Below are positions 16,261 through 23,901 of a stretch of DNA of 64,000 nucleotides, piece by piece. A program made the position numbers and the translations under genes. The stretch comes from an uncultured Coriobacteriaceae bacterium. GTDB lineage: Bacteria > Actinomycetota > Coriobacteriia > Coriobacteriales > Atopobiaceae. The DNA lies in contig CACYTH010000001.1 of NCBI GenBank assembly GCA_902777325.1, positions 124,001 through 188,000 on the forward strand. Direction: 5' to 3'. Within the stretch, counting starts at the first letter, position 1, and every line of letters starts with the position of its first letter. A model generated the notes under the pieces. It was not told the DNA's origin and ran no database searches. It worked only from the letters and a program-made list of their open reading frames with translations.

Positions 16261-17202
16261 CTACGCCTGAGGTCCGGGGATGCAGCCGGGAACGGTGGTG
16301 GAGAAGGGGCGGAGCTGGGCGTTGAGGAGCGCGCCTCCGTTGACGTCCACCGTGGCGCCGTCCATGAAGTCGGAGGCGTGGGTGCAGAGCACGTAGACCA
16401 TGAGCGCCACCTGGTCGGGGTTCATGGCCAGCGGCACCCGCTCGGACTCCCAGCCCATGACCTGCTGCTTGAAGGCCGCGTACTCGGGACCGTAGGCGCC
16501 GCCGTTGTCGCGGCCCTCGAAGAAGACGCCGTGAGAGAGCATGCCGCCCGGCGCCACGCAGTTCACGTTGATACCGTACTGCTTAAGCTCGGCTGCAGCG
16601 CCCGTGGTGAGGGCACAGACGCCCGCCTTGGCAGCTTGGTAGTAGGTGTTCATGCCAACGCCGCGCGGGCCCTCGCCCAGGTGGGCGGCGCTCGAGATGA
16701 AGACGATCTTGCCCTTGGTCTTGTTGGCGACCATGTTGCGCGCGACGGCCTGACCCATGAAGTACGAGCCCTTGAGGTCGACGTCGAGCACGCGGTCGTA
16801 GGTGGCCTCGGTGACGTCGAGATAGGCCTGCTCGTCCCATCCTGCCGCGGAGGTGACGAGAATGTCCACGTTGCCGAAGGTCTCGACGGTCGCGTCGACG
16901 AGTGCGTAGCAGGACTCAACGGAGCTCACGTCGGTGGAGCGGAAGGCGGCTGTATAGCCCTTCGTCTCGAGCGCAGCCACGGCCGCATCGCCACGGGCCT
17001 GGTTGCGGCTGGCAATCATGACCTTGGCGCCAGCCTCCGCGAGGCGGTTGGCGACGCAGAAGCCTAGGCCGGTCGCGCCGCCGGTGACGATGGCGACCTT
17101 GCCATCGAGGTTGGTGAGCGCGTCTCCCAGAGGCATGCTCTGGGCCAGCGACATGCTCGCGAGCTTCTCTGGATCGGGCATCTGACGTACCTGCTCTGCC
17201 AT
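16261..17202 (-). CDS. Short-chain dehydrogenase/reductase, module 2
   Basis: 313-residue SDR with an intact TGGATGLG at 40-47, catalytic serine at 170/171 and Y188-Q-A-A-K192. It carries the same type of N-terminal extension as the SDR of module 1 and the shared stretch LKQYGINVNCVAPGGM, so the two are close paralogues. Here the cofactor motif is canonical, so this copy is probably an active NAD(P)-dependent alcohol or ketone oxidoreductase. The start MAEQVRQ at 17202 has AAAGGACC upstream, and that site lies within an inverted repeat that could hide it in the mRNA. Confidence 0.9.
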   Translation of the reverse strand: MAEQVRQMPDPEKLASMSLAQSMPLGDALTNLDGKVAIVTGGATGLGFCVANRLAEAGAKVMIASRNQARGDAAVAALETKGYTAAFRSTDVSSVESCYALVDATVETFGNVDILVTSAAGWDEQAYLDVTEATYDRVLDVDLKGSYFMGQAVARNMVANKTKGKIVFISSAAHLGEGPRGVGMNTYYQAAKAGVCALTTGAAAELKQYGINVNCVAPGGMLSHGVFFEGRDNGGAYGPEYAAFKQQVMGWESERVPLAMNPDQVALMVYVLCTHASDFMDGATVDVNGGALLNAQLRPFSTTVPGCIPGPQA

Positions 17203-17210
17203 GACGTGGT

Positions 17211-17249
17211 CCTTTCGCTTGAGGATGGTCCTTCTCCTTGAGCGAAAGG
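17211..17249 (-). promoter_or_regulatory. Inverted repeat covering the SDR ribosome binding site
   Basis: Perfect 9-bp repeat, CCTTTCGCT at 17211-17219 and AGCGAAAGG at 17241-17249. On the minus-strand mRNA the downstream arm contains the AAAGG ribosome binding site, so the hairpin would sequester it. Confidence 0.45.
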
Positions 17250-17261
17250 TACCAACATAAA

Positions 17262-17303
17262 GGCTGCGGCGTCCTACGCATAATTGCGTAGGACGCCGCA
17301 GCC
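17262..17303 (-). terminator. Long perfect hairpin between LuxR and SDR of module 2
   Basis: Perfect 19-bp arms (17262-17280 with 17285-17303) around a TAAT loop, 17 bp after the LuxR stop, followed by TTTATG on the minus strand. It probably terminates luxR, or partly attenuates the SDR-PanB-like genes. Confidence 0.65.
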
Positions 17304-17320
17304 TCCGCCGTTTGGCAGCG

Positions 17321-18127
17321 CTATTGCTCCGATAGCTTGGCCACAAGCTCGAGTTGCGAGGAAACGCCCAGCTTAGCATGCACGTTTTGGACGTGCTTGT
17401 AGACGGTGCGCACCGAGAGCCCAAACATCTCGGCGATCGCCTTCGGTGACATGCCGCGCACCAGCAGCGTGCAGACCTGTCGCTCGCGCTCGGTGAGTCC
17501 CGAGGTTCCCGTGAGCATGGCGATCTGGTCGCCGCGCACCGAGGGGACTTGCACATAGAGCTTCCTGAACATGTTGTCCACATGCGTCGCGATGAGCCCG
17601 AGCATCACGGTGTCGTCCCTCGTGTAGGCGATATCGTGCGTACGGTCGAGACAGAAGAGGGCGCGCGTCCTGTCCTCCTTATCGTGCAGGGCAAAACCCG
17701 TAGAGTGCTTCAGGCCCTGAGGAGCGATGTACTCCCGATAGAACCGCGTGCTGTGAGGTTCCTTCGACCAGTCCACCACGTAGATGCGCTGGAAGAGTAC
17801 CTCGCGCCCCTTGGGCAGCGTCTCGTCGATAGCCCTCTCCCGCATGCCGCGCTCCTTTTCCTTGGCGCGCTTCGTGACGGAATACCGGTCGCCATCGACC
17901 TCGTGGTAATAGCCGTGGTAGGCTTTCGTGGTCTTCTTGCTCACCCCGATCAGGTACTCGTCAAACACCTTGCCGTCCGCATCCATGAAGTAGATGCGAC
18001 CTTGGTCAAAGAGCACGAGTTTGCGCAGTTGCAGAAGGGTGTTCACCGCCAGCGACATGGGGTCGTCAAGCGCACCGACCTGCGCGAGAAACTCGTTGAA
18101 CTTAGACCATTGGACCTGTGTTGGCAT
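17321..18127 (-). CDS. LuxR-family transcriptional regulator, module 2
   Basis: 268-residue regulator with a C-terminal LuxR HTH from about residue 211 (LTERERQVCTLL...RTVYKHVQNVHAKLGV) and an N-terminal GAF-like sensor region rich in aromatic and charged residues. It has the same overall design and HTH spacing as the regulator at 12887-13645. GGGGGGGAGTC precedes the ATG. It lies upstream of the second SDR and PanB-like pair and probably controls them; the separating hairpin suggests an independent transcript level. Confidence 0.87.
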   Translation of the reverse strand: MPTQVQWSKFNEFLAQVGALDDPMSLAVNTLLQLRKLVLFDQGRIYFMDADGKVFDEYLIGVSKKTTKAYHGYYHEVDGDRYSVTKRAKEKERGMRERAIDETLPKGREVLFQRIYVVDWSKEPHSTRFYREYIAPQGLKHSTGFALHDKEDRTRALFCLDRTHDIAYTRDDTVMLGLIATHVDNMFRKLYVQVPSVRGDQIAMLTGTSGLTERERQVCTLLVRGMSPKAIAEMFGLSVRTVYKHVQNVHAKLGVSSQLELVAKLSEQ

Positions 18128-18189
18128 GACTCCCCCCCCTGGCGGCCGACGTCCCGTTACGCGCGGGCTTGATACGCTCCGAAACGCCG

Positions 18190-18828
18190 CTAGAGCTTGA
18201 GCACGACCTCGATGCCCGGGTCAACGAGACCGGCGAAGGTCCTCCCGTCGTCGGCAGACCCGGCAACCGTACCGTAGTGCTCAGGGATGGCGACGGAAGG
18301 CTTGAGGGCATTCACGAATGCGGCCGCCTCACGGGCGTCCATGGTGTAGGTGCCGCCCGCGGGCACGAGCGCGATGTCGCAGGCAATCTCGCGGTTCTCT
18401 GGCAGATCGTCGGTGTCACCCGCGATGTAGACGCGCACGCCATCGATACACACCACATAGCCCAGCCAGCCGTTGCCCTTGGGATGGAAGCGTTTGTTGG
18501 CGTTGTATGCAGGTACGGCCTCCACCTCGACTCCCTGCAGCGTCACACGCTCATAGGGAGCAAGGAAGGCCGCATTTGCGCTGGTGAAGCCAGCCTTGGC
18601 AAAATCCCCTTTGCCAGTAGCAGGCATGGCGAAGGCCGTGTGGGGCCTCCTAACCCGCACGATGTCCTCAGGGGAGAAGTGATCGAAGTGGGTGTGCGTC
18701 ACAAGAATCAGGTCTGCATCGTGGGGCTCCGTCGTAAACCCGTATGGGTCGACATAGATGACCGTCCCCTGCTTGGTCTCCAGACGAATGGAGCTGTGGG
18801 TGTTGATGGTGATGAAGCTGGTGTCCAT
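18190..18828 (-). CDS. Metallo-beta-lactamase-fold hydrolase
   Basis: 212-residue MBL-fold protein with the metal motif THTHFDHF (H45, H47, D49, H50), a later IAGDTDD (metal Asp) and PEHYG (final His). It resembles the UPF0173/YtkL-type L-ascorbate-6-phosphate lactonase-like group of cytoplasmic metal hydrolases, but no substrate can be assigned. GAGGACAC upstream of the ATG. A short decayed copy of its 3' end is found at 32873-32933, showing that this gene family was once duplicated in the window. Confidence 0.85.
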   Translation of the reverse strand: MDTSFITINTHSSIRLETKQGTVIYVDPYGFTTEPHDADLILVTHTHFDHFSPEDIVRVRRPHTAFAMPATGKGDFAKAGFTSANAAFLAPYERVTLQGVEVEAVPAYNANKRFHPKGNGWLGYVVCIDGVRVYIAGDTDDLPENREIACDIALVPAGGTYTMDAREAAAFVNALKPSVAIPEHYGTVAGSADDGRTFAGLVDPGIEVVLKL

Positions 18829-18888
18829 ATGTGTCCTCCTCGGTAGTATCCGCCGCTTGTCAGGCTCAATGTCGCAGAGAAGAGGCGC

Positions 18889-20346
18889 CTAGCACTGGCG
18901 CATCAAGCGCGTGTAGAACTCGATGGTGCTGCGCAGCGCATCGAGACGGATGCGCTCGTTGTTGCCGTGAATGGTAGCCAGCTCCTCCGAGGTGGCGTCG
19001 TAGGCAGAGAACTTATACACGCGATCAGAGAGGTCGCAGTAGTGGCGGCTGTCCGAGTACTGCACCATAACGTACGGGCTCACGATGCAGTCGGTCCACG
19101 TGTCGGCGACGGCTCGAGCGATGCGCTCGTATCCCTCGCAGTCGGTGCGCGAGACGGGACTCGGGTTCCAGCCCTCGATCATCTCCACCTTCACCTGCGG
19201 GTCGTCGATCTCCTTCTCGAGGTAGGTCAGCACGTCATCGACCGTGTCCTCGGGATTGATGCGCACGTTGGTGATTATCTCGGCAACCGGCGGGATTACG
19301 TTGGGAGCGTTGCTGCCCTTCATCTGCGTCAGGGCGATGGTCGTGCGCATGAGCGCGTTGAGGTTACCACCGGTCTTGCGGCAGATGATGTCGAGCACCG
19401 GCATGAAGACGTCCAGGTTGGCAAAGAGCATGCGGTAGACCGGAGTGGCGTGACGGCCAAGGGTGTCGAACATCTGCGCGACCGGCTTGCTCAGCTTGAT
19501 GGGCATGGGGCTGGTCTCGATGGCGTCGACTGCCTCGGCAAGGACGGCCACGGGAGAGTTCGGCTTTGGTGCGGATGCGTGCCCGCCACCCGACTTGGCG
19601 GAGAGGCGGACGAACATGTTACCCTTCTCGGCGATACCGATGAGACCGCAGCGGCGAGTCACGCCAGGGAACACGTCCCCCACCACGGCGCCGCCCTCGT
19701 CGAGCACGAGCTCGGGGACGACACCCTGCTCGGCAAACCAGTCGGCTATATGCTTGGCGCCAGGGCCGCCCACCTCCTCGCAGCCGGAGAAAGCAAAGTA
19801 GACGTCATGCTCGGGCGCGAAGCCCTGGGCAATGAGGGCGTTGGCCGAGAAGAGGACCCCGTTGAAGGTAGCCTTGGTGTCGAGGCAGCCGCGCCCCCAG
19901 AGGACACCGTCGATGACCTCGCCACAGAACGGGTCGTGATCCCACTCTTCCTCGTCCACCGGCACCACGTCATAGTGGGCCATCAGCACGGCGGGGTTTC
20001 CCTGCGTGCGACCGGGCCACTTGTAGAGCAGGGCACGACCACCGAAGCGCTGGAGTGTGCAGGCTTCGTACACGTGAGGGTACAGCTCGGGAAGCATGCC
20101 GACAAGCTTGTCGAACTCGGCCTCGTCCTCGAGGGAGTGATCATAGTACGAGACCGTCTTGCAGCGGATGAGGCTGGAGAAGGTGCTGACGAGCGAGTCC
20201 ATGTCCACATCCACGGGCTCGGGGTTTCTGGGAGCCTCCTTCGGCGGAACGAAACGTGCTGTGCGAACCGCGATGGCCCCCAGCGCACCGCTGCCCAATG
20301 CACCAACCGTACCAGCGACGATCTTCTTCACATCCAAGCCCATCAT
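18889..20346 (-). CDS. M20-family metallopeptidase, membrane-anchored type
   Basis: 485-residue M20 peptidase of the carboxypeptidase S / PM20D1-like group. An N-terminal hydrophobic segment (about residues 8-30, glycine- and alanine-rich) probably anchors it. The metal site is visible as MAHYDVVP, GRGCLDTK and the catalytic GCEEVGG, with a C-terminal H of the SRHYCDL segment. The family hydrolyses C-terminal or N-acyl amino acid bonds. It stands between the MBL hydrolase and an SDR-GcvT operon with its own hairpin-bounded region, so a role in feeding amino acid derivatives to that operon is possible but not shown. Confidence 0.88.
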   Translation of the reverse strand: MMGLDVKKIVAGTVGALGSGALGAIAVRTARFVPPKEAPRNPEPVDVDMDSLVSTFSSLIRCKTVSYYDHSLEDEAEFDKLVGMLPELYPHVYEACTLQRFGGRALLYKWPGRTQGNPAVLMAHYDVVPVDEEEWDHDPFCGEVIDGVLWGRGCLDTKATFNGVLFSANALIAQGFAPEHDVYFAFSGCEEVGGPGAKHIADWFAEQGVVPELVLDEGGAVVGDVFPGVTRRCGLIGIAEKGNMFVRLSAKSGGGHASAPKPNSPVAVLAEAVDAIETSPMPIKLSKPVAQMFDTLGRHATPVYRMLFANLDVFMPVLDIICRKTGGNLNALMRTTIALTQMKGSNAPNVIPPVAEIITNVRINPEDTVDDVLTYLEKEIDDPQVKVEMIEGWNPSPVSRTDCEGYERIARAVADTWTDCIVSPYVMVQYSDSRHYCDLSDRVYKFSAYDATSEELATIHGNNERIRLDALRSTIEFYTRLMRQC

Positions 20347-20504
20347 GGTCTCCCAGAATTGACGAATAGGTGCGTCCGCTCGCGACCATCATAGCGCCAA
20401 ACAGGATTGGCCCCTCCATTCCGCTGCCGCAGGTTCTACGCACGGCGCACATGGCACAGCGAGGCACCGGCAGACTTCGGGGGCGTCTGGTTCGAAGCGC
20501 GAAA

Positions 20505-20536
20505 CGAGGGGTCCAGAGCAATCTCCGGACCCCTCG
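20505..20536 (-). terminator. Terminator of the SDR-GcvT-like-unknown operon
   Basis: Perfect 10-bp stem (20505-20514 with 20527-20536) 22 bp after the SDR stop, followed on the minus strand by TTTCGCGC. Confidence 0.7.
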
Positions 20537-20557
20537 CGCGAAGTGACGTGATATGGC

Positions 20558-21382
20558 CTAGAAGCTGGTCCAGCCGCCGTCCACGTTGAGCTGGGCACCG
20601 TTCACGTAGTGGGCCTCATCGCTGATGAGGTAGAGAATCGCGTTGGCGATGTCCTCGGGCCAGCCCGTGATGTTGTTGCCGTCCCAGTCCACGCCGAGCG
20701 CCACCGCGCCGCGCACGTTGTAAAGCTCGTTGCCCTCGAGGTCCATGATGTCGCGGTCGGGCCACTTCTCCATGGCGTTGCCCAGAATGTCCGTCACGCA
20801 GGCACCCGGATTGACCACGTTGGTGCGCACGTTACGGAAGCGGTAGCTGTGCGCAAGGTTGCGTGCCAGACCCAGCACCGCGTGCTTGGACGTGATGTAG
20901 GCCGCACCGGCAGAGCTGCCCACCTGGCCGCCCACGGAGCCCACGATGACGATGTTGGCCGGAAGCCCCTCGTGGTCCCAGAGCAGCGGCAGGCAGTCGC
21001 GGCACATGCGGAAGCAGCTGTTGACGTTGACGTCCATGACGTAGTCGTAGAGCTCGTCGTCGGTCTTGTGAGCGGGGCACATGAGGTCGAGCACGCCCGC
21101 GATGTAGAGCAGGCTGTCGAGCGTGCCGTACTTCTCGCGGACGATATCGATGGCCCGCTGGCGCACCTCGGGATCGCACACGTCGCCACCCACGAAGTCG
21201 ATGGTGCCGGGGCCGTCGGTGAGCTCCTCGTCCTCGACGAGCTCCTCCCAGGCCTCCTCGTTGAGGTCGAGCACCACGAGCTTGGCCCCCTGGCGATACA
21301 GCGCGCACACGGTCGCCGCACCCATGCCGCAGGCACCGCCCACGACCAGGATGACCTTGTCCTTATTGGTTGACATGTCCAT
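20558..21382 (-). CDS. Short-chain dehydrogenase/reductase in a GcvT-like operon
   Basis: 274-residue SDR. The cofactor motif is GGACGMG at 15-21, with catalytic Ser149 and Y162-I-T-S-K166. An acidic insertion follows the second beta strand (EEAWEELVEDEELTDGPG), and the C-terminus YVNGAQLNVDGGWTSF is family-typical. It is 6 bp downstream of the GcvT-like gene and ends at a strong hairpin. I infer that it processes the substrate before, or the product after, C1 removal. Confidence 0.88.
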   Translation of the reverse strand: MDMSTNKDKVILVVGGACGMGAATVCALYRQGAKLVVLDLNEEAWEELVEDEELTDGPGTIDFVGGDVCDPEVRQRAIDIVREKYGTLDSLLYIAGVLDLMCPAHKTDDELYDYVMDVNVNSCFRMCRDCLPLLWDHEGLPANIVIVGSVGGQVGSSAGAAYITSKHAVLGLARNLAHSYRFRNVRTNVVNPGACVTDILGNAMEKWPDRDIMDLEGNELYNVRGAVALGVDWDGNNITGWPEDIANAILYLISDEAHYVNGAQLNVDGGWTSF

Positions 21383-21388
21383 GCCTCC

Positions 21389-22384
21389 TTACAGCCAGCG
21401 CGGCTCGACGATGACGGCGGGACTGTCGTTGGGGCCGATGGTCACGCGGGTGCCCACCGGGCATCGCTTGGCGTCGACCACGGCAAAGCCGATGTTCTTG
21501 TCCACCGTGTAGCCGTAGATCATCTGGGTGACGTATCCGCGAGGCACGCCGCGCTTGCGTAGGATCTCCTTCTGCGCGATGTCCTCGTAGCTCTCGCGCT
21601 CGATTTCGACGCCGACGAAGGCGCGCTTCTCCCCTTCGGTATGTGCGGCCTCGAGGGCATCCTTGCCAAAGAAGTCCTTGTCCATGCGGACGGACCAACC
21701 GAGATTGGCCTCGTACGGCGTGAGACCCCGGTAGTCTTGACGCAGCGCCAAGCCCTTCTCCATGGGAAGCGAGCGCACGTAGACCTCAAGCGTGGTGAGG
21801 CGAGGCGCGTCATACTTGGCTGCGGCGGCAGTGATCGCCTCTGCGACGGCCGCAGAGTCAGCGCGCGAGCAGTACAGCTCGTATCCCAGCTCGCCTGTGA
21901 AGCCGCCACGGTCCACCACGACCGCAACGTCTCCCAGCTTGGCGTCGACGATCTGGAAGCGTTTGAGCGCGTCGACGGGCTCGCCGAGCAGCGCTTCCAT
22001 CATCTTCGCGGAGTTGGGACCCTGCACGGCGTACATGTCCCACGCCTGGGTGACGTCCTCATACGTCACCTCATACGCGCCCTTGTGAGCGTCAAACCAG
22101 CGTACGTCATGGGGGCCGTAGAGCGTGGAGAGCCACCACACGCCATTCCCGCGGTTGAAGACCATGAGGTCGTCGATGATCGTGCCCTGCTCGTCGAGCA
22201 TCGTGGTGTACTTGCCGCGTCCCTCTGGCGTGCCTGCGACCCTGTTTACCAGCATCCAGTCGAGGAACCTCTCGGCATCCGTGCCAGATACCGTGACCAG
22301 GTCGTGCGTCCAGCGATACCAGCCTGCGTTCTCGCGCACGGCCTTGGCCTCAGCGCGCGCGACGACGTCATCCTTGAACAGCAT
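21389..22384 (-). CDS. GcvT-superfamily THF-dependent methyl/aminomethyl transferase, short form
   Basis: 331-residue protein of the GcvT/YgfZ fold. The aspartates of the folate site are present in GTIIDDLMVF (about residues 70-79), and GGFTGELGYEL and LRQDYRGLTPYEANL match AMT signatures. It is not the glycine cleavage T protein by context: no gcvH or gcvP is nearby. Such stand-alone proteins commonly demethylate N- or O-methyl compounds onto THF. The ATG at 22384 is preferred over a GTG nine bases earlier because of AGGGGAG spacing. It is the middle gene of an unknown-GcvT-SDR unit. Confidence 0.82.
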   Translation of the reverse strand: MLFKDDVVARAEAKAVRENAGWYRWTHDLVTVSGTDAERFLDWMLVNRVAGTPEGRGKYTTMLDEQGTIIDDLMVFNRGNGVWWLSTLYGPHDVRWFDAHKGAYEVTYEDVTQAWDMYAVQGPNSAKMMEALLGEPVDALKRFQIVDAKLGDVAVVVDRGGFTGELGYELYCSRADSAAVAEAITAAAAKYDAPRLTTLEVYVRSLPMEKGLALRQDYRGLTPYEANLGWSVRMDKDFFGKDALEAAHTEGEKRAFVGVEIERESYEDIAQKEILRKRGVPRGYVTQMIYGYTVDKNIGFAVVDAKRCPVGTRVTIGPNDSPAVIVEPRWL

Positions 22385-22401
22385 TGCTATCACTCCCCTC
22401 C

Positions 22402-23631
22402 TTAGAGCGCACGGTCATCGACCTTGCGGCCGACCGTGATGATGTAGTCGTCATCGTCCTCGTCGATCCAGACCGACCACTCTGGTGACACCAGCGTGTG
22501 GCAGGCGCCGTTCCACTGCGCCTCGTAGCCCATGGTGATCTCCTCAAGCGGCGCCATCTCGAAGCGGCCCTCGAAGTCCTCCTGCGAGACGCGAATCTCG
22601 ACGCCCTCCGCGTCGAAGGCCTCCCACTCGTGCGGCACGAGCTGGCATCCCAGCATGGCGTCGATGTAGGCTCCCATCACGCGCGGGTCGTTGTCGCCGA
22701 TCTCGCGCGGAATGTCGAGCCAGCTGCGCAGGCCCTCGCGTGCGAAGAAGTCGATGAAGGAGTTCTTGCCGGCGGTTGCGAACACGATGCGCAGCAGGCG
22801 CTCGAACTCGTCATCGTCGTCGGCCATGTCGCGGATGGCGATCAGCGGGAAGCTGCAGGACCAGACCCAGCCCATCTGCGCTACCCAGTTGTACTGCCAC
22901 TCGAGCGAGTTCTCCTCGCCAAAGGCCTGCACATACTGGCCGTTACGCAAGCCCTGGCCGTGGCGAACGCGACGCTCGGGCGGCGTGTCGTGCACGGGTG
23001 CATGGGCCTGCCCACGATGGTCGAGCCAGCCCTGATGCTCCAGATTGAACGCATCGAGCCTCTCGGCCACCACGCGGCAGTGCGGGTTGCCGCAGCCGCG
23101 CGCCTCGCACATGTTGAGCTGCACGTCGTTGGTGATCGCCCCATGCTCGCCACCCGCGGCGATATCAAAGTTGGCCGTGAACATGCCCGTGGTCATGTTG
23201 CACATCTCGGAGCCCACGATGTCCCACGGGCAGGTGTCAAGCTCCTTCTCCACGCGGTTCTCGGTGAACTGGATCACGCGACCGGCCATGTCCTCGGCCT
23301 CGTCGCCGTAGTCGCCCCAGATGGCACCGATCCACGCGGCACGCTTGACCAGCTCGGGAATGTTCCACTCGTCATAGAAGGCGTCGAGATACTGGAACAG
23401 CTCGTCCTCGCCACCGGCGCAGGCCGCGCAGTTCATCATGTTGGCGATTTCGGTGATGGCCTCGGTGCGCTCCTCCCAGCTATCGTTCAGGATGCGCATC
23501 ACCTGGAAGATGTTGGCCGAGAAGGCAGCGATCGTCCTCAGACAATAGCTATAGGCCTCCTCTTCGGGAATGATCTTGCCAAAAGCCGTCTTCACGCCCC
23601 GATGCGTGTCGACGTGTGCGAGCAGGGCCAT
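22402..23631 (-). CDS. Unknown cysteine-rich protein, first gene of the GcvT-like operon
   Basis: 409-residue soluble protein that I cannot assign. Cysteine clusters are notable: C68-x2-C71, C134, C144, and C175-x4-C180-x4-C185 in a CEARGCGNPHCR segment, which resembles the metal-binding tail of V4R-type domains. This suggests a metal or redox cofactor. The start at 23631 has AGGAGAGG upstream; the frame remains open 71 codons further but that part looks non-coding. It is 17 bp upstream of the GcvT-like start, so it may be its partner subunit or the enzyme that presents the methylated substrate. It is divergent from a PucR-type regulator. Confidence 0.75.
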   Translation of the reverse strand: MALLAHVDTHRGVKTAFGKIIPEEEAYSYCLRTIAAFSANIFQVMRILNDSWEERTEAITEIANMMNCAACAGGEDELFQYLDAFYDEWNIPELVKRAAWIGAIWGDYGDEAEDMAGRVIQFTENRVEKELDTCPWDIVGSEMCNMTTGMFTANFDIAAGGEHGAITNDVQLNMCEARGCGNPHCRVVAERLDAFNLEHQGWLDHRGQAHAPVHDTPPERRVRHGQGLRNGQYVQAFGEENSLEWQYNWVAQMGWVWSCSFPLIAIRDMADDDDEFERLLRIVFATAGKNSFIDFFAREGLRSWLDIPREIGDNDPRVMGAYIDAMLGCQLVPHEWEAFDAEGVEIRVSQEDFEGRFEMAPLEEITMGYEAQWNGACHTLVSPEWSVWIDEDDDDYIITVGRKVDDRAL

Positions 23632-23783
23632 GTCCTCTCCTATCCCTCGAAACCCGTCGGTATCCACCAGCGGCATGTCTCCGCTTGGTGAGACATATGG
23701 AGCACCATCCTCATGCTGATGGGTACCGACGCATCTTGGTAGACGCATGATGGTTGGTGGATAGGCAGCGATGCCCCAACAAG

Positions 23784-23867
23784 TTGTAGGGTCTCTTACC
23801 GAGGAATCGAACCAACAGCCCACAAAACGCACTGTAACCGCCACTTATTCGGCATCAGACCCTACAA
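23784..23867. promoter_or_regulatory. Candidate operator: 11-bp inverted repeat between divergent genes
   Basis: TTGTAGGGTCT at 23784-23794 and AGACCCTACAA at 23857-23867 form a perfect, widely spaced inverted repeat (centre-to-centre 73 bp, about seven helical turns) in the region shared by the unknown-GcvT-SDR operon and the PucR-type regulator gene. The arrangement suits two dimers binding cooperatively. Confidence 0.55.
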
Positions 23868-23901
23868 TGTGCCGCAGACACCGTCGAGAAGCGAGGGAAC
23901 C

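Noticed and set aside
21389..22384. Assignment as glycine cleavage T protein
   Set aside because: No gcvH or gcvP is present and the operon partners are an SDR and an unknown cysteine-rich protein.
23780..23830. A tRNA, because GGTTCGATTCC appears on the minus strand
   Set aside because: No matching T-stem, acceptor stem or anticodon arm can be built around it.
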